Made by a program: the position numbers and the translations under genes
NCBI GenBank assembly: GCA_947598205.1
Contig: CANQFB010000010.1
Span: forward strand, 1 to 54,799
Reading direction: 5' to 3'
Length of the DNA: 54,799 nucleotides
Origin: an uncultured Clostridia bacterium
Lineage (GTDB): Bacteria > Bacillota > Clostridia > Christensenellales > Borkfalkiaceae
Notes under the pieces: generated by a model
What the model was told of the DNA's origin: nothing
Databases searched by the model: none
Seen by the model: the letters and a program-made list of their open reading frames with translations, nothing else
Shown here: piece after piece, positions 25,401-33,619 of the stretch
Numbering within the stretch: the first letter of the stretch is position 1
Layout: every line of letters begins with the position of its first letter

Positions 25401-25798
25401 GAATATTCCGCGAGATCGTCGATACTCTCGAACTTCTGGTGGAGAAGATCGTTCACGAGGCCGAGAACGGTGAGCTTGGAATATTCGTCGTAGATATATT
25501 GGCTGTAGGTGGCGTGCTTGAGGCCGAAGAGTTCGAGAATTTGGCCTGTGGTACGGCTGGTGCCCAGCCAAACGCCCGCGCCGATGAGCCCGCCGAGGGC
25601 GATGAAGATGCCGAGGAAGAGGGCGAGCGCGACCGCGAGGATGGCGCGGAATGTGCCGCGGGGCCTGTAGTGGGCGCGCGGATAGATCTTGCCCTCCCTT
25701 ACGAGGCGAACCTCGAGGGCGAGCTTCTCGCGGTCTGTGAGTCTGGCGACCCTGCGGGCCTCCTTTTCACGGGCAATTTGAGCTTTGGAAGGAGCCAT
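22481..25798 (-). CDS. Large membrane-anchored repeat protein, function unknown
   Basis: 1105 aa. A basic cytoplasmic N-terminus (1-48) precedes one transmembrane helix (about 51-79), and the rest is probably extracellular. Two repeat types follow. Type A has four diverged copies of about 65 residues (about 175-445), each with a YG(E/K/S)xxxDYxI core and TTVxDL end (LALCYGEEGVDYEI, YAIAYGKFKQDYDI, YAICYGSRGTDYEI, YVMYGASENYTKVY). Type B has about six copies of 36 residues (about 431-666): TIGDLQN...SLKISDLF, TLGDLKK...DLRIEEIF, KISDLQN...RLKLSQVL and so on. A unique region rich in Tyr and Asp fills 670-1105. I do not recognise the family; a surface or envelope scaffold is a guess. It starts behind AGAGGTG and has its own promoter. 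Confidence 0.85.
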   Translation of the reverse strand: MAPSKAQIAREKEARRVARLTDREKLALEVRLVREGKIYPRAHYRPRGTFRAILAVALALFLGIFIALGGLIGAGVWLGTSRTTGQILELFGLKHATYSQYIYDEYSKLTVLGLVNDLLHQKFESIDDLAEYSPFVEKTVDTLIEKLDGLGVTLDKTTLMSTPFTKLDSYVQDEVIPGIRLGRVLNVDGNSHELLLALCYGEEGVDYEILPDNSIKILNEEAETTVGVLTEKDGMENTLNRINLGTMLGLHKNASVEGIKDNAVMYAIAYGKFKQDYDIDAEGRVHILNPEKTTSVGDLIENSGEVINGVELGSMLALDFDVTEESYEANTATYAICYGSRGTDYEIDEEGRVVMLETSERKPTTVKDLSEGANGLISGLEVEALLGKPDDKTSDLMYYVMYGASENYTKVYDESGHVIGVEMIAPNKKRTVESLKNDDFGDVKIKDIIDTEGDDVSPLVKSIADFTIGDLQNEEKTDSLKISDLFGGESDSMIMNAFAKRGTTLGDLKKQETIEDLRIEEIFDTKGSSSKLMAAIASWKISDLQNQKRIERLKLSQVLDITDGSSNIMNAMKDWRIGELTDQGKIDSLLLGDVLDLNAADTPALLKTLASCQIGELGERVDTLRLSEIMGEEQLEGNKILKHLKDSTIETLPDDIANLSIGEVFGEEMYSYMKIEDKELSLYDPKEGKVGAPQTYHITYDWLYKTYFGEAGSEERTLNQGQGPDKEKKINVTLYNYNYAQFNGLQDNGVSKDPSAFIFRPQAARIDLSQLTEKRVLVSDGVTEITEGYFLHGTSTPVEADKAVLYDAAAASYNAGLEDPAATRKPVYYYENEIKIVPSYEYRVFNYENDTVYPAQTLRNDAGTGKSYFTYTDGKEYEVLTDEFGDRYILVEVAPKEGSEYTPDPERVDLEEVLIGYYDTNGEKMEFATDDQSRISYKDQSLLIHHKAGADGYYYILEKIGVDKKFTNADKSATYEEDATKVLYFVGGEQYDRYVSGVWYLLLGQKNEHDGTISFKTETPILNVDSLVTGVSGSMQNTLLAELWFHGLIDENPYTDFSKIYPNGLEFTSDGKEEGRVVKNLIEVSLNETLGLVKALTNKIGGLGG

Positions 25799-25876
25799 TG
25801 AAACACCTCTCGATTTGAGATTGGGATAAGATCCACGGAAAGCGGACGTACGCCGCCTGTTCTTACACGTAGACCA

Positions 25877-25905
25877 TTATAATACACGCGCGCGTAAAAA
25901 GCAAG
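25877..25905 (-). promoter_or_regulatory. Sigma-A promoter of the 1105-aa repeat protein gene
   Basis: TTGCTT (25905-25900), a 17-bp spacer and TATAAT (25882-25877). The leader of about 75 nt shows no strong hairpin. Confidence 0.7.
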
Positions 25906-25960
25906 CATTTCTCGAAAATAAAACTTACCAAAATTGGGAAACTGCATGCAATTCTGATTT

Positions 25961-26400
25961 CGTCATGCTGAACGCAGTTGAAGCATCACCTTATTTCTTG
26001 CTGTCCCCGAAAGGGGGGAAACAGTGTGCCATTCTAATTGCGTCATTCCGAGCTTTGTCGAGGAATCACCTTATTTTATAATGCGGTGATGTTTCGACTG
26101 CGGCTTCGCCTTCGCTCAACATGACGTTATTAAAACCCATCTGTCGCTCGCATTCTAATTGCGTCATTCCGAGCTTTGTCGAGGAATCACCTTATTTTAT
26201 ACTGCGGTGATGTTTCGACAGGCTCAACATGACGTTATTAAAACCCCTCTGTCACTCGCATTCTGATTTCGTCATGCTGAACGCAGTTGAAGCATCACCT
26301 TATTTTATACTGCGGTGATGTTTCGACAAGCTCAACATGACGTTATTAAAACCCCTCTGTCACTCGCGAGGCTCGCGGCATCTCCTTTATTAGGGGCGAC
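25961..26400. repeat. Array of R1 palindromic units (about 109-120 bp period)
   Basis: R1 units start at 25961 (left half only), 26041, 26162 and 26270. Each is an imperfect palindrome of about 73-86 bp: CGTCATGCTGAAC...GAAGCATCACC, then an AT-rich centre TTATTTTATACTGC, then GGTGATGTTTCGAC...CAACATGACG. A spacer ending ACCCCTCTGTCACTCGC separates units. The array is the reverse complement of the unit tandemly repeated at 54228-54799. R3 sequence (CTCCTTTATTAGGGGCGAC) closes it at 26370-26400. Confidence 0.85.
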
Positions 26401-26410
26401 AAGACCTTTG

Positions 26411-27769
26411 TCATGAACCGCTCTTCATCATGTTGGCGGCATGGCGGAGGAGAAGGGACTTTTCGTTGCGGCTGCCGTCTTCCGAGCAGAAGAGTAGGAG
26501 CTCATGCAGGATAGATGCGGTCTTCCTCTCGGGGACGCCTGCGGCCTTGAGGTCGCGCCCGTTCACGGCGAGCTCGCGCAGGGTGAAGGGTACGCCTTCT
26601 TCCCGCATTTTATCGAGGATATTCTGCCATTTCACGACGGTCGGAGCGGGGGAGAGATCGCCCTTGCACGCCGTGAAATCGGCCTGTTTGAGCGCGAAGA
26701 GGGCGGGGAGGGCGGGCCCGATCCGCAAGATCTCGCGGCGGACTTTGTTTGTGCGCATCTCGCAATTATAGTCGCGCATGTGGTTTGCAACGAGGAAGAC
26801 GGTCTCCGCGATGAGTTTTTTGGGCGCTTTGAGGCGGGAGAGAATGGCTTCCGCGATGCGCGCGCCTACAGGAGCGTGGGCGTGGAAGTTGCCGTCGCGA
26901 AGCATGCAGTAGGGTTTCCCCACGTCGTGCAGAAGGGCGGCGAAACGGATTTCGGGGGGAGCATGTCGCACACACAGGAAGCTATGCGTGAGCACGTCGT
27001 GGGCATGGTATGGGTTGTTTTGCTCCATGCCGTCGCCCAAGGCAAGCTCGGGCATGGTATGGCCGAGCACGCCCGTATCGCGCAAAATGTCGAGGCCGCA
27101 AAGGGGCGCTTCCCCGTCGCCGTGCTTTTGGTCGGCGAGGAGCAGGAGTTTTAGTTCTGTAAAGATGCGCTCGGGCGCAATATCGGCGATGAGCGCGGCG
27201 TTGCGCTTCGCCCCCGCGAGGCATTCCCCGTCGGGCCGCAATCCCGTCTCGGCGGAGATGCGGGCAAGGCGCATGAGGCGGAGGCCGTCTTCCCCGAACA
27301 CCTTTTCCGCCTCGCGCACCGTGCGCAAGGTCTTGTTGCGAATATCCTCCATGCCGCCGAGGGGATCGGCGAAGGCCTCGCCCGCGACATCGTAATAGAC
27401 GGCGTTTGCGCAGAAGTCGCGGCGTCGGGCGTCGAGCGTCATATCGTCCGTAAAGAAGATCTCCGCGGGGGTATGTTCTCCGCGGACATATCTGTCGGAA
27501 CGGAAGCGGGTGAATTCGTAGCCGCGGCCCTCCCCATCTTCGAGCTTGACCGTCCCCGTATGGCGGTAGAGGGCGCGGACGGTAAATCCGCACGCCGAGG
27601 CCGCCGCAATGAGTTCTTCCTCGCGCATGGGGGAGGAGATGTCCCAATCGGTCTTATCCCCGACGGGGTAGCCGAGGAGAAAATCGCGCACGCTCCCCCC
27701 CACGGCGTAGAGGGGAAGGGGGCATGCCGCCGCCAATTTTTTGAGGGGAGCGGGAAGTACGTCTTTCAT
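26411..27769 (-). CDS. cca: CCA-adding tRNA nucleotidyltransferase with HD domain
   Basis: A 452-aa class II nucleotidyltransferase. The active-site motif is GGSVRDFLLG, with DWDIS carrying the catalytic carboxylates. RRRDFCANAVYYD and EDGLRLMRLARISA are the family's neck motifs. An HD domain follows (HDVLTHSFLCV, LLHDVGKP, ANHMRDY). It repairs or adds the CCA end; a poly(A) polymerase role cannot be excluded. Because tRNA-Gln in this window already encodes CCA, repair may be a main role for such tRNAs. The leader is about 20 nt. Confidence 0.92.
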   Translation of the reverse strand: MKDVLPAPLKKLAAACPLPLYAVGGSVRDFLLGYPVGDKTDWDISSPMREEELIAAASACGFTVRALYRHTGTVKLEDGEGRGYEFTRFRSDRYVRGEHTPAEIFFTDDMTLDARRRDFCANAVYYDVAGEAFADPLGGMEDIRNKTLRTVREAEKVFGEDGLRLMRLARISAETGLRPDGECLAGAKRNAALIADIAPERIFTELKLLLLADQKHGDGEAPLCGLDILRDTGVLGHTMPELALGDGMEQNNPYHAHDVLTHSFLCVRHAPPEIRFAALLHDVGKPYCMLRDGNFHAHAPVGARIAEAILSRLKAPKKLIAETVFLVANHMRDYNCEMRTNKVRREILRIGPALPALFALKQADFTACKGDLSPAPTVVKWQNILDKMREEGVPFTLRELAVNGRDLKAAGVPERKTASILHELLLFCSEDGSRNEKSLLLRHAANMMKSGS

Positions 27770-27796
27770 GGTGCACCTTGAATTTTTCTCGAAAAC

Positions 27797-27848
27797 AGTA
27801 TAGCAAATTCAGAAAAAAATTGCAATTCCCGAAAAGATATTGTATAAT
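27797..27848. promoter_or_regulatory. Symmetric divergent promoters sharing one -35 hexamer
   Basis: The palindromic hexamer TTGCAA (27820-27825) reads as a -35 in both directions. Exactly 17 bp to its right is TATAAT (27843-27848), serving the lipid kinase operon. Exactly 17 bp to its left, on the minus strand, is TATACT (27802-27797), serving cca. Polymerase can bind only one at a time, so the two transcripts should compete. Confidence 0.75.
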
Positions 27849-27881
27849 ACAGACGGAAATTCAAACGAAGGGATGAACGCC

Positions 27882-28742
27882 ATGCTGCATTTGATCGTCA
27901 ATCCCCGCGCAAAAAACATCAAGAAAGCGCTCAAAGGCGTGAAGGAACGTCTCGAAGGCGCACACGAGGCATACGAGATCTTCGAGGGCAAGAGCCGCGA
28001 GGAGATGACGGCATATGTGCGCGGGCTCTCCGAGGCGGGGGAACGGCGCTTTGTCGCCGTGGGCGGCGACGGGACGCTCAACGTCGTCGTGAACGCCCTC
28101 TCCACGCTCGACGGGGTGGAGCTCGGTCTCATCCCCGCGGGCACGGGGAACGACTTCGCCGAGGCCGCCAAGATCCCCTTCGGCGCAAAGGCGCTCGACC
28201 TCATTCTCGGCGGCGAGCCCAAGGCGACCGACTATCTCGACTGCGGCGGGAAGCGCAGTATCAACATCGCGGGGCTGGGCATCGACGTCGATGTGCTCAC
28301 GCGCTGTTATAAGATGAAGCACGGCTCCGACAGGGGAAAATATTTCCGCGCCCTGCTTGCAGCCGTCTTCCGCTATAAGGGCCAGAAGGTGAAGGTCACG
28401 GCAGACGGGCAGGTGCGGGAGTTTACGGCCTTTATCGCCGTCGCCTGCAACGGAAAACAATTCGGCGGGGGCATTCCCATCAACCCCCTCGCGAGCATGG
28501 ACGACGGCAAGATCGACCTTCTGCTCATCTCCCTTCCCAAGCGGTGGAAGATCCCCTTCTACCTTCTGCGGCTCATGCGCGGCAAGGCGCCCGCTCTCCC
28601 CATCACCGAACGCATTTTATGCGAAGAGGCCGTCATCGAGCAGACGGACGGCGAATATATCCAGCTCGACGGCGAACTCTTCCCTTCCAAAACTTTATCC
28701 TGCAAGATCGTGCACGGGAAACTCAAGGTCTATCGAGGGTGA
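27882..28742 (+). CDS. Diacylglycerol kinase-family lipid kinase
   Basis: A 286-aa member of the DagK/YegS family. The ATP-binding GGDGTLN (61-67) and the GTGNDFAE motif (87-94) are intact, and LIVNPRA is the usual opening. The family phosphorylates diacylglycerol, undecaprenol-type or related lipids at the membrane. The promoter -10 at 27843-27848 rules out starts further upstream. I prefer the ATG at 27882 (AAGGG about 9 nt before); 27873 is possible. It is followed after 1 bp by the RsbU-type gene. Confidence 0.88.
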   Translation: MLHLIVNPRAKNIKKALKGVKERLEGAHEAYEIFEGKSREEMTAYVRGLSEAGERRFVAVGGDGTLNVVVNALSTLDGVELGLIPAGTGNDFAEAAKIPFGAKALDLILGGEPKATDYLDCGGKRSINIAGLGIDVDVLTRCYKMKHGSDRGKYFRALLAAVFRYKGQKVKVTADGQVREFTAFIAVACNGKQFGGGIPINPLASMDDGKIDLLLISLPKRWKIPFYLLRLMRGKAPALPITERILCEEAVIEQTDGEYIQLDGELFPSKTLSCKIVHGKLKVYRG

Positions 28743-28743
28743 A

Positions 28744-29802
28744 ATGACAAATCTCTACAGGGACGTACTCAACAGTATCCCGACGGCGGCCATCGTCGTC
28801 GATAAAAACTTAAAGGTGCGGTATATGAACCGCGCCTTTTGGGAGTACTTCCGCTCGGGAAAGACCAAGGGCACTTTGCGCGACGTGACCGCCTGCGGAG
28901 AGGAAGAGGGGGAGTGCGGCAAGGGCGTCCGTTGCGCCTATTGCCCCCTGCGCAATATCTTTTCGGAGGTGGCCGCCACGGGCAGGACGGCCTTCCGCAA
29001 GATCATTTTGGGAAGCGGCGGGGAAGGGCTCGCCCTCCGCATGAAGGTAGAACCCCTCGGCAAGTTCATGCTCGGCATCGTCGATAACGCCTATGAGACG
29101 GAGATCGCGCGCGAGCTCCATTCGGCGCAGAATATCCAACAGCGTCTCCTTCCTCCCGCCTCGGGAAGGGGGGGAACGCCCTATTCCTTCACCTATATCC
29201 CCTGCCGCGAGATCGGCGGAGACCTTCCCGACGTGTACGAGGTGGACGGCGGGACGATGGGGGTGCTCGCCGACGTCTCGGGCAAGGGCGTGGCGGCGGG
29301 CATGCTCTCGGCCTTCGTCCGCGCGGGGTGGGACCGCTCCGAACCTTCCCCCGCGAACGCCATCCGCGGGCTCAACGCAAAGTTTCAGGAGATGAATTTA
29401 GACGAGCGCTCCTATATCACGGCGGCGGCCGTCCATATCGAGCGGGAAAACCGCCTCGTCCGTTACTGCATCGCGGGGCACAACGCGCCCATCCTTCTGA
29501 AGGGGAGGGAGGGCATCGCCGAGATTGACATGAGTTCGCCCCCCGTCTCGACATGGATACCCGATTTTTGCTATGAAGACCGCACCATCGGGTACGAGAA
29601 GGGGGATATTCTCGCGCTCATCACCGACGGCGTTACGGAGAGCAGGAACGGCGAGGGCGAACAATTTTCCCTCGAGCGCGTCGAGGCCATTCTGCAACGC
29701 TCCGAAAACGCCGAACGCTTCATCGAACGGCTCAAATCGGCGCTCAAAGATTTTTGCGGAAGTTTCAACGACGACATCACGGCCATCGCCTTCGACCTGT
29801 AA
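28744..29802 (+). CDS. PAS domain plus SpoIIE/RsbU-type serine phosphatase
   Basis: 352 aa. A PAS-like sensor domain (about 1-115; SIPTAAIVVDKNLKVRYMN) carries a Cys-rich stretch (CGKGVRCAYCPLRN) that could bind a metal or cofactor. A short helix (ELHSAQNIQQRLLP) leads to the PP2C/SpoIIE domain (about 150-352). Its metal-binding motifs are present: GGDLPDVYEVDG, ADVSGKGVAAGM, ITDGVTES and DDITAIAFDL. Such proteins dephosphorylate anti-sigma-factor antagonists. No antagonist or anti-sigma gene is adjacent, so the partner is unknown. GAGGGTGAA precedes the ATG inside the kinase gene end. Confidence 0.9.
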   Translation: MTNLYRDVLNSIPTAAIVVDKNLKVRYMNRAFWEYFRSGKTKGTLRDVTACGEEEGECGKGVRCAYCPLRNIFSEVAATGRTAFRKIILGSGGEGLALRMKVEPLGKFMLGIVDNAYETEIARELHSAQNIQQRLLPPASGRGGTPYSFTYIPCREIGGDLPDVYEVDGGTMGVLADVSGKGVAAGMLSAFVRAGWDRSEPSPANAIRGLNAKFQEMNLDERSYITAAAVHIERENRLVRYCIAGHNAPILLKGREGIAEIDMSSPPVSTWIPDFCYEDRTIGYEKGDILALITDGVTESRNGEGEQFSLERVEAILQRSENAERFIERLKSALKDFCGSFNDDITAIAFDL

Positions 29803-29811
29803 AAACATGCC

Positions 29812-29875
29812 CCCTACCCTTGCCTCCCCTTGAGGGGAGGGTGTCGGGCGCAGCGAGACGGGAGGGGTGTGATTT
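29812..29875. repeat. R2 palindromic repeat
   Basis: CCTCCCCTTGAGGGGAGGGTGTCG...CGAGACGGGAGGGGTGTG, the same layout as the other R2 elements, placed between two convergent genes. Confidence 0.7.
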
Positions 29876-29890
29876 CCCGGTCCAACGCAT

Positions 29891-29930
29891 AAAAAAACCG
29901 CTTCCCGTGCGGGGAAGCGGCTTTGTTTTT
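29891..29930. terminator. Bidirectional intrinsic terminator between convergent genes
   Basis: Stem CCGCTTCCC/GGGAAGCGG with loop GTGCG, flanked by seven A on the left and CTTTGTTTTT on the right. It serves the RsbU-type operon and, on the minus strand, the small membrane protein gene. Confidence 0.85.
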
Positions 29931-29935
29931 CATAT

Positions 29936-30184
29936 TTAGTCTTCGAGGAGAAGCTTGTTGTTGAGCGCAACGTAGATACCATCGATGAGGGTGGGGATAT
30001 AAGCCCAACCAAAGATGGTGAACAAAAGCGCAACCACGATGCTTACGCCGTCCTTCTTTTTAAGGGCAAGCGGCCATCTGATCAACATTTCAATGATCCA
30101 TCCAATGAAATGAAGGAAGGGGAGCACCAACAAGAGAACTTGAAGGATTTTATTTTGTTTGTGGAACCAAGTGCTGAAGTCCAT
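29936..30184 (-). CDS. Small two-helix membrane protein (82 aa)
   Basis: 82 aa with two hydrophobic helices, about 14-36 and 46-73, and short charged ends. It is vaguely similar in layout to Pmp3/YqaE-type small membrane proteins, but the family motif is not clear, so I leave it unassigned. It has its own promoter, a GGAG-type site (AAAGGAGATAAAC) before the ATG, and a shared bidirectional terminator. This is a monocistronic gene. Confidence 0.75.
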   Translation of the reverse strand: MDFSTWFHKQNKILQVLLLVLPFLHFIGWIIEMLIRWPLALKKKDGVSIVVALLFTIFGWAYIPTLIDGIYVALNNKLLLED

Positions 30185-30221
30185 AGTTTTGTTTATCTCC
30201 TTTCGGTTTTTTTATACTTTC

Positions 30222-30250
30222 ATTCTACACACTTCAACATTTATTGTCAA
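30222..30250 (-). promoter_or_regulatory. Sigma-A promoter of the 82-aa membrane protein gene
   Basis: TTGACA (30250-30245), a 17-bp spacer and TAGAAT (30227-30222). Confidence 0.75.
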
Positions 30251-30308
30251 GTGTTTTACGAAAGTTTTTCCCCAAAAATATATTTTTCACAGTCCCGCCA
30301 TGGGGGCG

Positions 30309-30842
30309 TCAGATTTGTCTTGAAAGGAAGGTTTCCCCCGTTTCCAACTTCTTCCAAAGTATTGTATTCCCTTCGAGGACGCAATATGACCGCGGGGAGT
30401 TTTCTTTGGGAATGGAGACCGAGCCGCAGTTGCAATAGAGGTAGCCCTCGCGCTCCTCGCAGGCGGGGACGTGAAAGTGCCCGCAAAAAAGAACATCCCC
30501 CTTCCCCGGAAGGGCGGGCGTCTTGTGGCCGTGGGTGAAGAGGATGTTCCGCCCCGCGGCGGGAAAAAGAATAAGGTCGGCCGCGACGGGAAATTCCAAC
30601 ACGAGGGAATCCACTTCGCTATCGCAGTTGCCCTTCACGCAGACGACGGTTTCCTTTAACGAATTGAGGATCGCGGCAGTCTCAAGGGTGGAGTATCCCT
30701 CGGGAAGGGGGTTGCGCGCGCCGTGGTAGAGAAGATCCCCGAGGAGGATGAGCTTTTCCGCCCCCTCCTTCAGGAAGTGCTCCTTCAGAAGCCCGCAATA
30801 GAGGGCCGAGCCGTGAATGTCCGATGCGATCATGTATTTCAT
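30309..30842 (-). CDS. YfcE/MJ0936-family metallophosphoesterase
   Basis: A 177-aa calcineurin-like phosphoesterase. All metal-binding blocks are visible: SDIHGS (7-12), GDLLYHG, GNCD, THGH and GHFH. Family members hydrolyse phosphodiesters in vitro; the natural substrate is generally unknown. GGGAG precedes the ATG. It lies 28 bp downstream of the cardiolipin synthase gene in the same direction, so a phospholipid-related role is possible but unproven. Confidence 0.9.
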   Translation of the reverse strand: MKYMIASDIHGSALYCGLLKEHFLKEGAEKLILLGDLLYHGARNPLPEGYSTLETAAILNSLKETVVCVKGNCDSEVDSLVLEFPVAADLILFPAAGRNILFTHGHKTPALPGKGDVLFCGHFHVPACEEREGYLYCNCGSVSIPKENSPRSYCVLEGNTILWKKLETGETFLSRQI

Positions 30843-30870
30843 ATAAAAATCTCCCTTGGATGGATTTCTT

Positions 30871-32292
30871 TCAGGTGAGCGGGGCGAAGAGCGTCATGAG
30901 CCGCCCCAAAAGCCGCATGAAGGGGCCCGCCCGCTTTACGGGGCTTCCCTCCTCGTAACATGCGAGAAAGTCGCGCTCGAGGGCGGCGGCGAGGGCGGGA
31001 TCTTCCGCAAAGAGGCCGCATTCCGCCTGCACGTACAAACTGCGGTAGTCGAGATTATAGCTCGAGACGAGGGCGTATTCTCCGTCGATGGAGATGCTCT
31101 TCGCGTGCAGGAAGCCGGGGGTGTATTCGCGCACCTTCACGCCCATGCGGAGAAGTTCCCGCGCATACGTCCTCGTGAGGAAAAAGACGATCTTCTTATC
31201 GGGGATATGGGGGATCATGAGGCGCACGTCCACCCCCGAAGCGGCGGCCGCACCGAGAAGTTCGACCATTCCGTGCGGCAGGGAGAGATAGGGCGAGAAG
31301 AGAAAGACCGACTTCTTCGCGGAGGCAATGAGGATGGGCAGGAGACGGGAAAAGAGCCTCTCTCCGCGCTCCGTCCCGTCCGAGAGGACGCAAAACGGAA
31401 TACCTTCCTCAAAATTTTTTGCGCGCGCAAGTTGTTCCTTCGAGCGCGTCAAGGCATACCATGTCTTGAGGAAGACCCTTTCAAAGCCCGTCATGTCCCC
31501 CTCGGCGCGCACGGCGCTGTCCTTCCAGTGCCCGAAACGGATGCGCTCGCCCACATATTCGTCGGCAAGGTTGATGCCGCCCGTGTAACATACGTCGTCG
31601 ATGAGGAAGAGCTTCCTGTGATCCCGCCGCGTGAGCCCCCGCCGCGGCCGCAGACGGGAGAAGACGGCAGTCTTGATCCCGCGCGAGGAGAGCTCTTTCG
31701 CATAGCGGCGCGGGAGGGTGAGACTGCAACCGAAATCATCGAAGATGACGCGCACGTCCACCCCTTTTTTCACCTTTTCTTCGAGGAGGCGGAGGATCTC
31801 GCCCCAGAACTTCCCCGGCGCGATGATGTAATATTCGAGAAAGATCCGCCGCTTGGCCCCTTCGAGGTCGGCGCGGAGGGCGCGGCGCATCTCCTCCCCC
31901 GAGGGGAAATAGGAGAGCGTACCCTTCGCAGGGCCTGCGCCCGACCGCTCTTTCGCGAGGGCCGCGACGCGCGCAAACAGTGTGCCGCCTTCCCCCTTTT
32001 TTTCAAAGGGACGGGCGGGGGGATCGGTCTCGGCGAAACAGAGGACGAGGATGAACCCCATCCACGGCAGAAAGCATAGAAGGACGAGCTTCGCGATCTT
32101 CCGTTCGGGAAGGTCGCGGAGGGCGAGGAGCACCCCTGCGGCGATAAAGGAAAGCGCCCGTTCCAAGAGGGCGGCGGGCGCGAGCAGGCGGGGAAGACGG
32201 ATCGCAAGCACGACGCCCGCAAAGACGGCCAAGGCCAAAAGGAGCGCGCACGGAAAGAGCCTTCCGCGCAAAAAACAGCGCAGTCTACGCAT
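30871..32292 (-). CDS. cls: Cardiolipin synthase (phospholipase D family)
   Basis: About 473 aa. Two or three N-terminal transmembrane helices (within about 10-90) are followed by two PLD domains. Both HKD motifs are intact: HRKLFLID and HAKSISID, each followed by the family Asn/Gly or Ser-rich segment. It should join two phosphatidylglycerols into cardiolipin in the membrane. The open frame extends 43 codons further upstream, but that part is an R2 repeat, so I place the start at the ATG at 32292. That ATG lacks a clear ribosome binding site, so the start is uncertain. Confidence 0.9.
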   Translation of the reverse strand: MRRLRCFLRGRLFPCALLLALAVFAGVVLAIRLPRLLAPAALLERALSFIAAGVLLALRDLPERKIAKLVLLCFLPWMGFILVLCFAETDPPARPFEKKGEGGTLFARVAALAKERSGAGPAKGTLSYFPSGEEMRRALRADLEGAKRRIFLEYYIIAPGKFWGEILRLLEEKVKKGVDVRVIFDDFGCSLTLPRRYAKELSSRGIKTAVFSRLRPRRGLTRRDHRKLFLIDDVCYTGGINLADEYVGERIRFGHWKDSAVRAEGDMTGFERVFLKTWYALTRSKEQLARAKNFEEGIPFCVLSDGTERGERLFSRLLPILIASAKKSVFLFSPYLSLPHGMVELLGAAAASGVDVRLMIPHIPDKKIVFFLTRTYARELLRMGVKVREYTPGFLHAKSISIDGEYALVSSYNLDYRSLYVQAECGLFAEDPALAAALERDFLACYEEGSPVKRAGPFMRLLGRLMTLFAPLT

Positions 32293-32309
32293 ATGTACGG
32301 GGGCTTGGC

Positions 32310-32440
32310 TTTTCTTGGCTCCCCCTTGAGGGGGAGCTGTCGAGCGGAGCGAGACGGAAGGGGTGTCGCTTTGGATGAACACCCCTTCCGTCACGCCTCT
32401 GGCGTGACACCCACCCCTCAAGGGGTGGGCAAGATCTCCA
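32310..32440. repeat. Two head-to-head R2 repeats upstream of cls
   Basis: CTCCCCCTTGAGGGGGAG...GACGGAAGGGGTGTC, then ACACCCCTTCCGTCACGCC...GGCGTGAC and CCCCTCAAGGGG. The pair forms a larger inverted structure and extends the cls open frame artificially. Confidence 0.7.
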
Positions 32441-32449
32441 AGTGACGTC

Positions 32450-33460
32450 TTACATAAGATCGAGGAAGTTCACGATATCCGAGCCGCGGTCGGCGCGGGA
32501 GGGATAGTCGGCGAGGAGGGCGGCGGCCTTGGCGGCCTTCACGACGTTCGCCTGATAGGGGGAGATGTCTACGGCCCTGTTGGCCATGAGGTTGATCGCC
32601 GTCTCCAAATACCCGTAGCCGTTTTCCACGCAGAAGATGGTCAGGTGCTTGCGGACGGCTTGGTCGAGGCGGACCTTGAGCCCGCCCGCGGGCTGGCCGT
32701 AGATGACGACGTTGCTGTTTCTCGCCGCAAGGCGGAAGGGGAGCTCGGGCGCGTTGCCGATGGCCGAGGAGATATATACGGCGCCGTCGGCCAGCCTTCC
32801 CCCCGTGACGGAGGCGACGTTTTCGACCGCCTTATTGTCGGCGAGAACGGTATAATAGACGCCGCATTTCTTGGCAAAATCGAGATGATGTTGGACGGTA
32901 TCCACGAGAATGGGCGCCGCCTGTTGGTAGATGAGGAGCTGGCAGACGAGGATGCCGACGAGGTTTGCCCCGACGACGGCGATGTGCTGCCCCTTTTTGG
33001 AACCCAACCCGTCGCACACGGCCTTCGCGATGGCCACATGGTGCAGAAGGAGCGCCCTTTCATCGGATACGGAGGGAGGAAGGGCGGTGAGCTCTTGGGG
33101 GGAGACGTTCACGAAGTCGGTCAAAAACCCGTCGCGCGTCCTTCCGCAGATCTCGTATTCCGGGGCGGAGAAGTCGCGTTTTTCCGTCCCGCCGGGGGCG
33201 ATGGGGCGGAAGGTATGCAGAAGCACCCTCGTCCCGCGGGGGAGATATGTCCCCGCCCCGTCCTCTGCGATGACGCCCACGGCATACCGCCCGGGGATGA
33301 GGGGATATTTGCAGGCCGCCGTGCCGTCGAAGAGGTCGGCGTCGAGGCTGTTCACGAGGACCTTCGTCACGCGGACGCGGATCTTGCCCTCCTCATGCTC
33401 GGGAAGGGGTTCCTCCGTATGTACGAGTTTTTTGGGCCCCGTGAGTTTCCACACGTTCAT
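32450..33460 (-). CDS. MDR-superfamily oxidoreductase without zinc ligands
   Basis: A 336-aa protein with the medium-chain dehydrogenase fold. A GroES-like N-terminal domain (1-140) precedes a Rossmann domain ([18 protein letters not shown]). Where zinc alcohol dehydrogenases carry GHEFxG, this protein reads PGRYAVGV. The four-Cys structural zinc lobe is absent too. So it is a zinc-free or non-catalytic-zinc member; substrate unknown. The ATG at 33460 follows GGAGGAGCAAACC. It has its own promoter and lies upstream of cls in the same direction. Confidence 0.85.
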   Translation of the reverse strand: MNVWKLTGPKKLVHTEEPLPEHEEGKIRVRVTKVLVNSLDADLFDGTAACKYPLIPGRYAVGVIAEDGAGTYLPRGTRVLLHTFRPIAPGGTEKRDFSAPEYEICGRTRDGFLTDFVNVSPQELTALPPSVSDERALLLHHVAIAKAVCDGLGSKKGQHIAVVGANLVGILVCQLLIYQQAAPILVDTVQHHLDFAKKCGVYYTVLADNKAVENVASVTGGRLADGAVYISSAIGNAPELPFRLAARNSNVVIYGQPAGGLKVRLDQAVRKHLTIFCVENGYGYLETAINLMANRAVDISPYQANVVKAAKAAALLADYPSRADRGSDIVNFLDLM

Positions 33461-33501
33461 GGTTTGCTCCTCCATCTGCAATTTCTGCGATATTCTTCCA
33501 T

Positions 33502-33530
33502 ATTATACCGCAAAACCCCGCCGTTTGCAA
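33502..33530 (-). promoter_or_regulatory. Sigma-A promoter of the MDR oxidoreductase gene
   Basis: TTGCAA (33530-33525), a 17-bp spacer and TATAAT (33507-33502). Confidence 0.72.
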
Positions 33531-33619
33531 GGCTTTTTATAAGATTTCGGCGGCCGTTGTGCCCGCTGTAAAAAATCCCCGCTTTTTTCTGTGTTTTTTC
33601 GATTGTCTTTCAAAATCAG

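Noticed and set aside
28744..29802. A complete sigma-B partner-switching module
   Set aside because: Only the phosphatase is present; no antagonist, anti-sigma or sigma gene lies next to it.
32293..32421. 43-residue N-terminal extension of cardiolipin synthase
   Set aside because: It is translated from an R2 palindromic repeat and has no signal or domain features.
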